Source: an uncultured Collinsella sp.
Lineage (GTDB): Bacteria > Actinomycetota > Coriobacteriia > Coriobacteriales > Coriobacteriaceae
Direction: 5' to 3'
Assembly: GCA_958445065.1 (NCBI GenBank)
Contig: CAUCQW010000013.1
Location: forward strand, 16,521-80,520
DNA length: 64,000 bases
A program made the translations under genes and the position numbers. A model generated the notes under the pieces. That model was given only the letters and a program-made list of their open reading frames with translations. It did not search any database and was not told the origin of the DNA. Positions 7,836 through 16,217 of this stretch are shown here, in pieces (the stretch's first letter is position 1; each line of letters starts with the position of its first letter).

Positions 7836-7911
7836 TGGTGCCCCCGGGCGGATTCGAACCGTCGACACCCGCTTTAGGAGAGCGGTGCTCTATCCCCTGA
7901 GCTACGGAGGC
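7836..7911 (-). tRNA. tRNA-Arg (anticodon CCT)
   Basis: The minus strand folds as a complete 76-nt tRNA. The acceptor stem GCCTCCG pairs with CGGGGGC and is followed by A and an encoded CCA. The D-arm contains TAGCTCAGGGGATAGAGC, the anticodon stem CCGCT/AGCGG carries loop CTCCTAA (anticodon CCT, reads AGG), and the T-loop is GGTTCGAATCC. tRNA-Arg genes are common integration sites, and mobile-element genes lie on its 3' side. Confidence 0.95.
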
Positions 7912-7970
7912 ATGCTGTACTAGTGTAGCAGATTTACGCCGCTGTAATGCAACGTATAGCCACTCTTCGA

Positions 7971-8211
7971 AGTTGCGGTGGAACAGCCCTCCGGAAAGTG
8001 CGTCCCACTATCCAGGCAAATTCTGGGTCAGACTTTCCCCATGAGACTTCGCTGGGAAACTGTGACCCAGAATTTCGGCTCGAAACGGGACACGGTTTCC
8101 CAAACGACCCCGTTCCGGAAACTACATCCCGGAATCGACGCTCGAACTGGGATGCACTTTCCCGATCGAGCCACATGGGAGACTGCGCCCCACTTTGAGG
8201 GGGCGCTCTTT
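7971..8211. repeat. Degenerate copies of a dispersed GGAAACTGCGACCC-type repeat
   Basis: This gene-free stretch contains about seven diverged copies of a motif in both orientations, such as GGGAAACTGTGACCCAG (8054-8070), CGGGACACGGTTTCCC (8086-8101) and GGGAGACTGCGCCCC (about 8178). It opens with AGTTGCGGTGGAA (7971-7983), which recurs at 40153. The same motif class appears at 39484-39594 and near 63780. It ends with GCGCCCC/GGGGCGC, which may help terminate the PTS operon. Confidence 0.6.
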
Positions 8212-8216
8212 AATGA

Positions 8217-8615
8217 CTACTTGCCTTTGTGGAAAAGGTTTTTGATAACGGAGGGGATGCTCTTGGCGCCCTTGGCCGTCACATCGATAAAGTCGGGCGA
8301 ACGCACGAGCTTATCCTCGTCGACGTACTTACGGACCGCGCGAAGCGTCTCTTTATCGTCGCGCGTCGAAAACGTAAAGTGGCCGTTGTCCTTGGTGAAG
8401 ATAGCAAAACGCGTAATCTTCTTGGTGCCGCGCAAAACCTCGGCGGCAATATAGTCGACCTCGTCCCACGGGATTTGGATATAATCCTCGGGATTACGCT
8501 CGTTATAGTACTCAAACGCCTTATTGCCCACCATCACGTTACCGTGACTGGTAAGCCCCATCAGGCAGGTTGCCGGCGTTGCCAGATCGACCGTGCTGTT
8601 CTGAGATTGCGCCAT
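8217..8615 (-). CDS. DUF956 family protein (ManO-like) of the mannose PTS operon
   Basis: This 132-residue protein matches the DUF956 family, small cytoplasmic proteins encoded at the end of mannose-type PTS operons in Gram-positive bacteria. Recognisable parts are the N-terminal ATCLMGLTSHGNVMVGNKAFEYY, WDEVDYIAAEVLR in the middle and FAIFTKDNGHFTFSTRD. ManO-type members have been linked to control of mannose PTS expression. The Met at 8615 is preceded by GGAGGGCGAGG and is preferred over an upstream in-frame Met. It is the last gene of the operon, 120 bp after the EIID gene. Confidence 0.8.
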   Translation of the reverse strand: MAQSQNSTVDLATPATCLMGLTSHGNVMVGNKAFEYYNERNPEDYIQIPWDEVDYIAAEVLRGTKKITRFAIFTKDNGHFTFSTRDDKETLRAVRKYVDEDKLVRSPDFIDVTAKGAKSIPSVIKNLFHKGK

Positions 8616-8735
8616 ACGCGCCTCGCCCTCCAAATAAAACAATCGGACCGCATCCAGTGTACCCACCGGGTGCGGTCCGTTTCAATGGCTCAAAAGCCCT
8701 TGCCTAGCAACTCTCGGTCTTAAGCCGAAGCGTGC

Positions 8736-9656
8736 TTACATGAAGCCGCAGACGCGACCGATGATGCCGACGGCGAAGAGAGCCAGGATGATGACGATCG
8801 GGCTGACCTTCTTCTTGAGGAGCTTGCAGACCAGAAGGGTCAGGCACACGGCGGCAAGGCCGGGGATGAGCTGATCGAGGTTGGCCTGAAGCGTGGTGAC
8901 CTTCACCGGGTCGAGTGCGTTGGCACCGACAGAGCTGTACATCGTCAATGCTTGCTTGATGCCCTCAGAACCGGCGGGCAGGTTGGCCCAGTCGATATAG
9001 GCGCCAGCAGACTGCGTGACCTTGGAGACGACCGGGGTGAAGGAGATGGACACCCAGCGCTCGACCAGGGCGCCGATGATGAACATACCAAGGATGGAAG
9101 CACCCTCGGTGACCTTGCCCATCAGACCGCCGGAGAGGTCCTTGGCGATGGAGGAGCCGACCTTGTAGCCAAACTCCTGCGTGTACCACAGGAAGGCGTA
9201 ACGGATGATGTTCCACGCGAAGAAGAACAGCAGCGGACCGGCGATGCTGCCGGACAGGGCCAGGGAAGCGCCCAGTGCGCCCAGAATCGGGCGAAGGGTG
9301 AACCAGAAGGCGGGGTCGCCGACGCCGGCGAGCGGGCCCATCATACCGACCTTGACGCCCTGAATGGCGACGTCGTCAATCGGAGCACCGTTGGCGCGCT
9401 CCTCCTCGAGGGCGAGGGTAACGCCAATGACGGGGGCGGAAACATAGGGGTGGGTGTTATAGAACTCCAGGTGGCGCTTAAGAGCGGCAATCTGGTCATC
9501 CTTGCTGGTGTAGAGCTTCTTGATCGCAGGGATCATTGCGAAGCACCAGCCGCCGTTCTGCATACGCTCGTAGTTCCACGAGCCCTGAAGGAACTGATGA
9601 CGGAAGCAAACCTTCTTACGGTCAGCCTTGGTGAGCTGAATCTTGTTCTCTGCCAT
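8736..9656 (-). CDS. manZ: PTS mannose-type EIID
   Basis: This 306-residue protein is the EIID membrane subunit of a mannose/fructose/sorbose-family PTS permease, which works with EIIC to move sugar while it is phosphorylated. The N terminus KVCFRHQFLQGSWNYERMQNGG is the EIID signature. LALEEERANG, VGMMGPLAGVGDPAFW and GYKVGSS follow, and the protein ends with hydrophobic segments. The start is the Met with GGAGGGG about 9 nt upstream; an in-frame GTG three codons earlier sits too close to the ribosome site. It follows EIIC by 16 nt in an EIIAB-EIIC-EIID-DUF956 operon. Confidence 0.93.
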   Translation of the reverse strand: MAENKIQLTKADRKKVCFRHQFLQGSWNYERMQNGGWCFAMIPAIKKLYTSKDDQIAALKRHLEFYNTHPYVSAPVIGVTLALEEERANGAPIDDVAIQGVKVGMMGPLAGVGDPAFWFTLRPILGALGASLALSGSIAGPLLFFFAWNIIRYAFLWYTQEFGYKVGSSIAKDLSGGLMGKVTEGASILGMFIIGALVERWVSISFTPVVSKVTQSAGAYIDWANLPAGSEGIKQALTMYSSVGANALDPVKVTTLQANLDQLIPGLAAVCLTLLVCKLLKKKVSPIVIILALFAVGIIGRVCGFM

Positions 9657-9672
9657 ATGTATCACTCCCCTC

Positions 9673-10491
9673 CTACTCGTAATCGTTCAGAATGTCGCCG
9701 AGCGGGTCACCGGAGCCACCGCCCATGCCGCCACCCTGCTTGGCCAGATCCTTAAGGCCAAGGTAGATGAGGGCAAGGGAGATGCCGATGAGGCCAAGGG
9801 CGATCAGCGTGAGCTGAGGGATGGCAGCAAGGACAAAGCCGAGGATGAAGAACGGCCAGGTCTCCTTGGTGGCCATCATGTTGATGACCATGGCGTAACC
9901 GACGGAAGCGACCATGCCGCCGCCGACAGCCATGCCGCCGGACAGCCAATCGGGCATAGCGTTAAGCGCGTTGGTAACAGCCTCGGCCGGGATGATGCAC
10001 AGAAGTACTGCCGGGATGGCGATACGAACACCCTGCATGAGGATGCCGGCGTACTGCCAACGCTCGATGCCGGCGAAGTCGCCCTTCTCGGCGCAGGCGT
10101 CCATGCCGTGAACCATAGCGGTAGCCAGGGTACGGCAGATCATGGTCAGGAACAGACCAGCGACCGACAGCGGGACGGCGACGGCGATGGCGGCGGTAAC
10201 GGCCTTGGCCGAATCGGTGGCGCCACCGTTGAGGGCGAGCACCATGATGATCGAAGAAGCGACCGAGGCCAGAGCGGCGTCAGGCGCGACGGCGGCGCCG
10301 ACGTTAGCCCAGCCAAGGGCCATCATCTGGAGCGAACCGCCCAGGAGGATGCCCTCCTGAAGGTGACCGGTTACGAGACCGATAAGCGTGCATGCCACGA
10401 GCGGCTGATGGAACTGGAACTCATCCAGAATGCCTTCCATACCGGCAAGCAACGCGACAATCGCAACAAGCAGAATAGTGATTGCAGACAT
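9673..10491 (-). CDS. manY: PTS mannose-type EIIC
   Basis: This 272-residue, strongly hydrophobic protein is the EIIC transport subunit of the mannose PTS family. Family features include FQFHQPLVACTLIGLVTGHLQ, the substrate-region sequence GGSLQMMALGWANVGAAVAPD and a chain of transmembrane helices. The C terminus is Gly/Asp-rich (GGGMGGGSGDPLGDILNDYE), as in other members. The gene is 18 nt after EIIAB and 16 nt before EIID. Sugar specificity cannot be read from sequence; mannose or glucose is the usual substrate of this arrangement. Confidence 0.93.
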   Translation of the reverse strand: MSAITILLVAIVALLAGMEGILDEFQFHQPLVACTLIGLVTGHLQEGILLGGSLQMMALGWANVGAAVAPDAALASVASSIIMVLALNGGATDSAKAVTAAIAVAVPLSVAGLFLTMICRTLATAMVHGMDACAEKGDFAGIERWQYAGILMQGVRIAIPAVLLCIIPAEAVTNALNAMPDWLSGGMAVGGGMVASVGYAMVINMMATKETWPFFILGFVLAAIPQLTLIALGLIGISLALIYLGLKDLAKQGGGMGGGSGDPLGDILNDYE

Positions 10492-10509
10492 GTATCGGAC
10501 CCTCCTTTA

Positions 10510-11499
10510 CTATGCTTGAGCGGCCAGTTCGGCCTTTGCTTTCTTCAACATGGCGTCGAGATCCTCGGAGGAATCCGAAGGAACCTTGCGGACCTCGAAC
10601 TTGACGCCCTTGGCCTTGAGAGCCTCGATGGTCTTGACGTCGTCATCGCCCATAGCGACAGCGTTAGTGACGACGACCTTGCCCTTGGAGTGGGCCATGG
10701 AACCGATGTTGGCTTCCTTGATGTCGACGCCGGCCTCGATGGCCCTGAGCAGATCCTGCGGGTTCTCGAACAGCAGCATCGCCTTGGTGTCGCCAAAGCG
10801 CGTGTCCTTGACGACCTCGGCCATCTTCTTGATGGGCACGACGTTGGCATGGACTCCCGGAGGGGCAGCCTGCTCGATCATGGTCTTGCGGAGCTCGTCG
10901 TGAGCAACGCCGTCGGAGACCACGATGATGCGGTTGGGGTTGATCTGCTTGGTCCACGTGGTGGCCACCTGACCATGCAGCAGACGCGTGTCGATACGGA
11001 CGTGGGCGATCTTGATGTGCCCGTCGCCGATCACCGTTCCCGGAGGAATGGCACCCGCAGGAGCAGCGGCGGCCGCAGCCGGCTTCTTCTCCTCGGGCTC
11101 CAGAGACTCGGGCTTGACGCGCACGCCGGCCTTAGCCTCAGTCACGAGATGTTTTGCGATCGCATGTGCAGTGTTCTTTGCGTCAAAGCGCTGCGAATAT
11201 GCCTCGATGAGCATAGGCAGGTTGACACCGGTGACGATAGCCCAGGAATCATGGCCCTCGATGAGACCGCTGATCTGGTTGAAGGGCGTGCCGCCCCACA
11301 GATCAACGAGGAAGAGCACCTGCTCCTGGTCCTCGAAGGAAGCGACTGCTTCCTCGACCTTGGCTCGGAAGTCGTCGGGGCCCATGCTCGGCTCGAGCGA
11401 GACCACGGCTACAGACGGCTGATCGCCAAAGACCATCGAGCCCGTCTGCTTGATTCCAGCCGCCAAGTCACCATGGCTAGCAAGAACAATACTTACCAT
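10510..11499 (-). CDS. manX: PTS mannose-type EIIAB fusion
   Basis: This 329-residue cytoplasmic protein fuses EIIA and EIIB. The EIIA part (about 1-135) carries the phosphorylatable His in VLASHGDLA and the VDLWGGTPFNQ motif. An Ala/Pro-rich linker (about 140-160) joins it to EIIB, whose active His lies in IDTRLLHGQVATTW. Phosphate passes from HPr to EIIA, EIIB and then the sugar. AAGGAGG 7 nt upstream supports the ATG at 11499. It is the first gene of the operon. About 320 bp of apparently gene-free DNA lies upstream, and no EIIAB-linked regulator is adjacent. Confidence 0.93.
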   Translation of the reverse strand: MVSIVLASHGDLAAGIKQTGSMVFGDQPSVAVVSLEPSMGPDDFRAKVEEAVASFEDQEQVLFLVDLWGGTPFNQISGLIEGHDSWAIVTGVNLPMLIEAYSQRFDAKNTAHAIAKHLVTEAKAGVRVKPESLEPEEKKPAAAAAAPAGAIPPGTVIGDGHIKIAHVRIDTRLLHGQVATTWTKQINPNRIIVVSDGVAHDELRKTMIEQAAPPGVHANVVPIKKMAEVVKDTRFGDTKAMLLFENPQDLLRAIEAGVDIKEANIGSMAHSKGKVVVTNAVAMGDDDVKTIEALKAKGVKFEVRKVPSDSSEDLDAMLKKAKAELAAQA

Positions 11500-11823
11500 C
11501 ACATAACCTCCTTTTTGTCTACGTAATTCCTACACGACAGTTATGGAGTATAGCTGCAAATACAGCAGAATTGTTTGAAAAACTGCAAAAGGTAGCATTA
11601 TTTGTTTAAACGTCTTAATTTGTTACAAGTTGATTACATTCCAGCATCATTGGCTGATCTGCCGCTGATAACTGATACCCAACCAATACTTACACGACGG
11701 ATATGCGCATGCTGTCATTATTACCGCTTTTAAACAGATGCAAACGTGCTGAGACCGAGGCTATTTCGTTTAAACAGCTATGCCTTGACTAATGGCGAGC
11801 GATATGCTCTAGCAAAGTAGTTA
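11500..11823. other. Intergenic leader of the mannose PTS operon
   Basis: I see no open frame with a ribosome site here. The stretch is AT-richer than its surroundings and must contain the operon promoter and regulator sites. I could not identify a convincing -35/-10 pair, sigma-54 site or cre box by eye. GTTTAAAC-like words occur twice (about 11606 and 11770). Confidence 0.5.
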
Positions 11824-11894
11824 TTGGGGACGTTCTTAAATGGCTAGTCATTGGGGACGTTCTTTTTCGACTAGTCGTTTAAGAACGTCCCCAA
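11824..11894. repeat. Long inverted repeat TTGGGGACGTTCTTAAA
   Basis: A perfect 17-bp inverted repeat joins 11824-11840 and 11878-11894. A second direct copy of the left arm core, TTGGGGACGTTCTT, lies inside the loop at about 11850-11864. The structure sits just after the hypA stop and could end its transcript. Related GGGGACGTTC words occur at about 63895 and elsewhere in the window's intergenic DNA. Confidence 0.65.
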
Positions 11895-11902
11895 CGACTA
11901 AG

Positions 11903-12331
11903 TTAGGCGATGTGGAGGGGGTTGGCGGCGTCGACGGCATCGGGGGCATCGGATAGGCCGTCGGGGGCAGCGTCTGTCGGGTCCTCGTCGGAGGTCTCGA
12001 TCTGCTTGATCATGACCTCCTGGCCCTGCAGCAGATAGGTCTCGCCGCTACCGCAATGGGGGCAGGTCTTGCCGTGCTCGACCGTCGCGTAGTCGCAGCC
12101 GCACGCCTCGCAATGCGTCACGGCCTCGACAGGCTCCACAATAAGCTCCGCGCCCTGCGTGATAGGCTTTTTATCTGCCGCCCAGCGCCAAGCATCAAGC
12201 AGCAGATCGGGAACGACGCCCGAGACCTCGCCCAGGAGCAGCGTCACGCTCGAAACGCGACTCACGCCATTGGCGCGCGCCACATTCTCGACATCACGAA
12301 TGATGTGATAAACAATCCCGATCTCGTGCAC
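11903..12331 (-). CDS. hypA: Hydrogenase nickel-insertion protein HypA
   Basis: This 142-residue protein begins MHEIGIVYHII, where the initial Met-His-Glu binds nickel in HypA. It has the zinc site C-x2-C ... C-x2-C (CEACGCDYATVEHGKTCPHCG, about residues 73-93). HypA and HypB deliver nickel to [NiFe]-hydrogenase during maturation. The C-terminal 35 residues after VMIKQIE are an extra acidic tail beyond the usual length of about 115. It lies alone from hypF-C-D-E (50.8-55.9 kb), and no hypB is in the window. It follows the 925-residue oxidoreductase on the same strand after 194 bp containing hairpins. Confidence 0.92.
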   Translation of the reverse strand: MHEIGIVYHIIRDVENVARANGVSRVSSVTLLLGEVSGVVPDLLLDAWRWAADKKPITQGAELIVEPVEAVTHCEACGCDYATVEHGKTCPHCGSGETYLLQGQEVMIKQIETSDEDPTDAAPDGLSDAPDAVDAANPLHIA

Positions 12332-12343
12332 TTTTAATTCCTT

Positions 12344-12365
12344 CCGCCGTTCTACCGAACGGCGG
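12344..12365 (-). terminator. Hairpin between the oxidoreductase gene and hypA
   Basis: CCGCCGTTC (12344-12352) and GAACGGCGG (12357-12365) form a 9-bp stem with a 4-nt loop. There is no clear T-run on either side, so it may be a processing or attenuating structure. A second imperfect hairpin, GGCATGGGC/GCCCTATGCC, lies at about 12417-12439. Confidence 0.4.
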
Positions 12366-12525
12366 TCGGCTTGACGCTGCGCGAGCCCCAGACGGGCGAT
12401 CTGCCTTTCAATCGTCGGGCATGGGCAAAAGCCCTATGCCCTCCTCTTTCAAGGCACCTCGCCACGCCTGGGACTCGCTCGCTGTCCAACCGCTCTCTGC
12501 GCCGTTCTCCTGCTTGTTGCGTTTC

Positions 12526-15303
12526 TTACTTCTTCCCGAATTTGATCTTAATGGCGCGCTTGAGCGCGTACTTGCCCAGGCTTGGGAGCTTTTGCTCGTA
12601 TTTAACCATCGTTGAGCACTCGGGGCGGTCGCGATCCAGATGGATGGCGTCGAACGCGCACTTGGTGGTGCACAGACCGCAGCCAATACACTTGTTGGGG
12701 TCGACGATCGAGGCGCCGCAGCCCAGGCAGCGAGCGGTCTCGGCGCGCACCTGTTCCTCGGTAAAGGTCTCGACGTACTCGCTAAACGGCGCGGCCTTCT
12801 CGCGTTCGCGGTCCACATGCGCAACCTCGCGGCTCGCGTTGTCGTAGCTTTCGATCACGGCATCGTCGCGGTCAAGCGCGGTGTAGCGGCGCTGGTTGCG
12901 GCCGATGGTGAGCGTGGAGCCCGGCTGCACAAAGCGATGGATGGACACCGCGGCCTCGTGACCGGCGGCAATGGCATCGATGGCAAAGCTGGGGCCAGTG
13001 TAGACGTCGCCGCCCACAAAGATGTCGGGCTCGGCGGTCTGGTACGTCTGCGGATCGGCAAGGGCACCCTGGCCGCGGCCGAGCTCCACCTTGGAGCCAG
13101 CCAGCAGGTCGCCCCACACAATGGACTGGCCAATCGACATGACGACACGGTCGGCATCGACACGGCGCAAGTCGTTCTCGTCATACTCGGGCGCAAAACG
13201 GCCCTCGTCGTCAACGACACGCGTGCAGCGCTTGAAGGTGATACCGCACACACGACCGGCCTCGTCCAGGTGAATCTCCTTGGGGCCCCAGCCGCAGCTA
13301 ATGTGCGCGCCGTCCTCAATGGCCTCGCGACGCTCCTCCTCGCTGGCAGGCATCTGGGCCTCGCTCTCCAGGCAGAACATCTCAACGTGCTCGGAACCCA
13401 GACGGCAGGCGTTGCGCGCGACGTCGATGGCCACGTTGCCGCCGCCCACCACGATGGTGCGCCCGGGCAGCGCGTCGATCTTGCCGCTGTTAACCTCGCG
13501 AAGGAAGTCGACGGCCACGGTCACATCCTCGGCATCCTCGCCCGGAATGCCGGCAAGGCGGCCGCCCTGGCAGCCAATGGCCACGTAGAAGGCCTTAAAG
13601 CCCTGCGCGCGCAGCTCGTCGAGCGTCACGTCGCGACCGACTTCCACGCCATAGCGGAACTCGGCACCCATCAGGCGAATGACCTCGACCTCGGCCTCGA
13701 TAACATCCTTCTGCAGCTTAAAGCTGGGAATGCCGTAGGTGAGCATGCCGCCCGGGCGCTCGTTTTTCTCGAACACGACGGGCTTGTAGCCCTTCTCGGC
13801 CAGGTAGAAAGCGCAGGACAGGCCGGCCGGACCGGCGCCGATGATGGCGATCTTCTGGTCGAAGCCGCCGGCACGCGTCGGGGTCACCACTGGCGGGACA
13901 TAGCGAGTCGCGGCATCCAGATCGCGCTGGGCGATAAACTTCTTGACCTCATCGATAGCCACGGCCTCGTCCACGCGACCGCGGGTGCAGGCATCCTCGC
14001 AGCGGCGGTTGCACACACGGCCGCAGATAGCGGGCAGCGGGTTCTCGCGCTTGATGAGCGCCAGAGCCTCGTCGTAGCGGCCCTGCGCCGCAAGCTTTAA
14101 GTAGCCCTGAACGGCAACGTGAGCGGGACAAGCCGTCTTGCAGGGCGCGGTGCCAGACTCGTGCGTCTCGATGCGGTTGTCGTTGCGGTAGTTGGGCGAC
14201 CACTTGGTGTGATCCCACTTGGTGGCATCGGGCAGCTCCTGGCGCGGATACTCGGGCACGCGGCCGCCGGCCTTTTTGCTGCAGAGCTTCTGGCCCAGTT
14301 TGGCGGCGCCGGCCGGACACACCTCAACGCAGCGACCGCAGGCCACGCACTTGTCCTTCTCGACCTTGGCGACATAGGCTGAGCGCGACAGGTTGGGCGT
14401 GTTGAACAGCTGCGAAGTGCGCAGGGCGTAGCACACGTTGACGTTGCAGTTGCAGATGGCGAAGATTTTGTTCTCACCGTCGATGTTGGTGATCTGGTGC
14501 ACAAAGCCGTTGTCCTCGGCCTGGCGCAGGATGTCGTAGACCTCCTCGCGCGTCACATAATGGCCGCGGTCGGTCTCGACCACGTAGTCGGCCATATCGC
14601 CCACGGCGATGCACCAATCGGCCGGGTCGTCGGCGCAGCCCTCTCCCATCACGCGACGGCTCGCGCGGCAGCTGCAGGTGCTGGCGGCATACTTACCCTC
14701 GTATTTGTCGAGCCAATGCTCGATATGCTCGATCGGCACCGAGGTGCTCGCAGCATCGATGGCCTTCTCGACCGGAATGACATGCATGCCAATGCCGGCA
14801 CCGCCGGGCGGCACCATCGGCGTGGCCTTGGACAGCGGCCCCTTGGACGCCTGCTCAAAGAACTTGGCATAGACCGGATGCTCCTCGAGCTGGCTCACGC
14901 GCATGTTGAGGAACTCGGCGGAACCCGGCACCAGCATGGGCAGCACCCACTGCTTGGCGCGCTCGGGGTTTTCCCAGTTGTACTCGAGCAGACCCGTGTA
15001 GCTCATGTCGTCGAGCATTTTTTCGATATCGGCCTCGGGCATGCCGGTGAGCTTGACCATCTCGGGCAGCGTATAGGGACGGCGCATCTTCATCTTGCAG
15101 AGCACTTCGGCCTGCTCGTCGGTTGCGGCCTCGGCAAACGACCAGTACTCGTAGCCCAGCAGCTCGTCGCGGTGCAACAGGCGGTTGGTGCAGTGCTCAC
15201 ACAGTTTGACGATGGCCTCGCGCGGATGCTCCGGTATCGGCGGCACAAACTCCGCACCGATATCGGGCTCGGTGTAACTAATCCCCGGTCCGTTGAGAAT
15301 CAT
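12526..15303 (-). CDS. Multidomain Fe-S/FAD pyridine-nucleotide oxidoreductase (GltD/NfnB-like core)
   Basis: This 925-residue protein combines several electron-transfer modules. An N-terminal region (1-290) has scattered Cys sites (CEHCTN, CSCRASRRVMGEGC, CNCNVNVC). A ferredoxin site CVACGRCVEVCPAG lies near residue 315. A GltD-type Fe-S entry domain (CKTACPAHVAVQGY, CGRVCNRRCEDAC) precedes a flavin fold with GAGPAGLSCAFYLAEKG and a second nucleotide fold VVGGGNVAIDVARNA. A C-terminal ferredoxin (CLGCGA, CIGCGLCTTKC) closes it. It probably moves electrons between NAD(P)H and ferredoxin or a partner enzyme; the partner is unknown. GAAGGGA precedes the start. It is divergent from a TetR regulator across two operators. 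Confidence 0.8.
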   Translation of the reverse strand: MILNGPGISYTEPDIGAEFVPPIPEHPREAIVKLCEHCTNRLLHRDELLGYEYWSFAEAATDEQAEVLCKMKMRRPYTLPEMVKLTGMPEADIEKMLDDMSYTGLLEYNWENPERAKQWVLPMLVPGSAEFLNMRVSQLEEHPVYAKFFEQASKGPLSKATPMVPPGGAGIGMHVIPVEKAIDAASTSVPIEHIEHWLDKYEGKYAASTCSCRASRRVMGEGCADDPADWCIAVGDMADYVVETDRGHYVTREEVYDILRQAEDNGFVHQITNIDGENKIFAICNCNVNVCYALRTSQLFNTPNLSRSAYVAKVEKDKCVACGRCVEVCPAGAAKLGQKLCSKKAGGRVPEYPRQELPDATKWDHTKWSPNYRNDNRIETHESGTAPCKTACPAHVAVQGYLKLAAQGRYDEALALIKRENPLPAICGRVCNRRCEDACTRGRVDEAVAIDEVKKFIAQRDLDAATRYVPPVVTPTRAGGFDQKIAIIGAGPAGLSCAFYLAEKGYKPVVFEKNERPGGMLTYGIPSFKLQKDVIEAEVEVIRLMGAEFRYGVEVGRDVTLDELRAQGFKAFYVAIGCQGGRLAGIPGEDAEDVTVAVDFLREVNSGKIDALPGRTIVVGGGNVAIDVARNACRLGSEHVEMFCLESEAQMPASEEERREAIEDGAHISCGWGPKEIHLDEAGRVCGITFKRCTRVVDDEGRFAPEYDENDLRRVDADRVVMSIGQSIVWGDLLAGSKVELGRGQGALADPQTYQTAEPDIFVGGDVYTGPSFAIDAIAAGHEAAVSIHRFVQPGSTLTIGRNQRRYTALDRDDAVIESYDNASREVAHVDREREKAAPFSEYVETFTEEQVRAETARCLGCGASIVDPNKCIGCGLCTTKCAFDAIHLDRDRPECSTMVKYEQKLPSLGKYALKRAIKIKFGKK

Positions 15304-15394
15304 AGTCGTCCCTTCTCTTGCCGCAGCCTGGCAGGCACGCAGCGCCCCTCTTTGTACGGGCTCGACATGCTCCCACGCCGTTCACCCGTTATTG

Positions 15395-15432
15395 TTGACA
15401 TTGTGTCAAAAACAGTATTGACGAACCGTCAA
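15395..15432. promoter_or_regulatory. Two TetR-type operators in the divergent promoter region
   Basis: Two perfect 15-bp dyads of the same design occur: TTGACA-TTG-TGTCAA (15395-15409) and TTGACG-AAC-CGTCAA (15418-15432). Their centres are 23 bp apart. They lie between the oxidoreductase and the TetR gene and are the obvious binding sites for that regulator. The TTGAC words could also serve as -35 elements, so binding would block promoters. Confidence 0.75.
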
Positions 15433-15491
15433 CAATATTCAAGACTGTTAGGCGAACGGTCAGGCTCAAACGGATGAAAGGCGGCAAACAC

Positions 15492-16154
15492 ATGAGCAGT
15501 AACGCAGCGAACACCTCTGTGGCCGACGCCGTCCCCGCGCCCGACAGCACGGCAAAGCGCTTGACGGGCGACGAACGCCGTCGCGAGATCCTCGATGCCG
15601 TGCGCACCGTGAGCTCCGAGCTGGGCGTGTCTCATCTATCTGTCTCGGCCGTGACCAAGCGAGCCGGCTGCACGCGCTCGCTGTTCTACCACTACTTCGC
15701 CGATATGGACGCCGCCGTCACCGCCGTGATGGACGAAGCGATCGACGGTTTTATCGCCGAGCTCGAGCAGTGGAACGCCAGCCGCACGGTTGGCGACATC
15801 GAAGGCGCACTCGACACCGTCGCCCCACTCTTTAAGCACCTGGTCGTGAGCGGCCACGAGCTGCCAAGCACGCTCACCTCGAGCAGCGGCGCGCTCTACG
15901 GCGGCTTTTTGCACAACGTGGTCCAGCGCGTGGCGCAGTATATCTGCGACACCACCGTGGTGGATTTTGTCGCCCATCATGAGCTACGCATCGACCATGT
16001 CTACGAGACGTTCTACACCCTCATCATGGGACTGTTGATGTATATCCGCACGCACCCCGATGTGCCCGACGAGACGGTCAAGGAGATTATCGCCTCGACG
16101 CTCCACATCGAGGGCTATACCGCCAAGTATCCGGAGCGCAAGCCCCAGAACTGA
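15492..16154 (+). CDS. TetR/AcrR-family transcriptional regulator
   Basis: This 220-residue protein has an N-terminal TetR helix-turn-helix after a polar leader. RRREILDAVRTVSSELGVSHLSVSAVTKRAGCTRSLFYHYF contains the usual helix, turn and recognition helix ending in YHYF. The C-terminal part (about 80-220) is helical and would bind a ligand or form the dimer. The start at 15492 has AAAGGCGG upstream; an ATG six codons earlier is possible. The two dyads upstream suggest it represses itself and the divergent oxidoreductase. It is followed 63 bp downstream by a DUF5692 membrane protein. Confidence 0.88.
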   Translation: MSSNAANTSVADAVPAPDSTAKRLTGDERRREILDAVRTVSSELGVSHLSVSAVTKRAGCTRSLFYHYFADMDAAVTAVMDEAIDGFIAELEQWNASRTVGDIEGALDTVAPLFKHLVVSGHELPSTLTSSSGALYGGFLHNVVQRVAQYICDTTVVDFVAHHELRIDHVYETFYTLIMGLLMYIRTHPDVPDETVKEIIASTLHIEGYTAKYPERKPQN

Positions 16155-16217
16155 CGACATTTGGCCAAACTGCCCGCGATCAGAAGAGGGGCCGCGGGCG
16201 TGTGAAAGGAGAGCAGC

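Noticed and set aside
11500..11700. Sigma-54 promoter for the mannose PTS operon
   Set aside because: TTTTGCA occurs on the minus strand but no GG doublet stands at the required distance, and no LevR-like activator is adjacent.
9643..15477. Several long plus-strand frames opposite the mannose PTS and oxidoreductase genes
   Set aside because: They are antisense to genes with clear motifs and codon bias; long mirrored frames are expected in GC-rich DNA.
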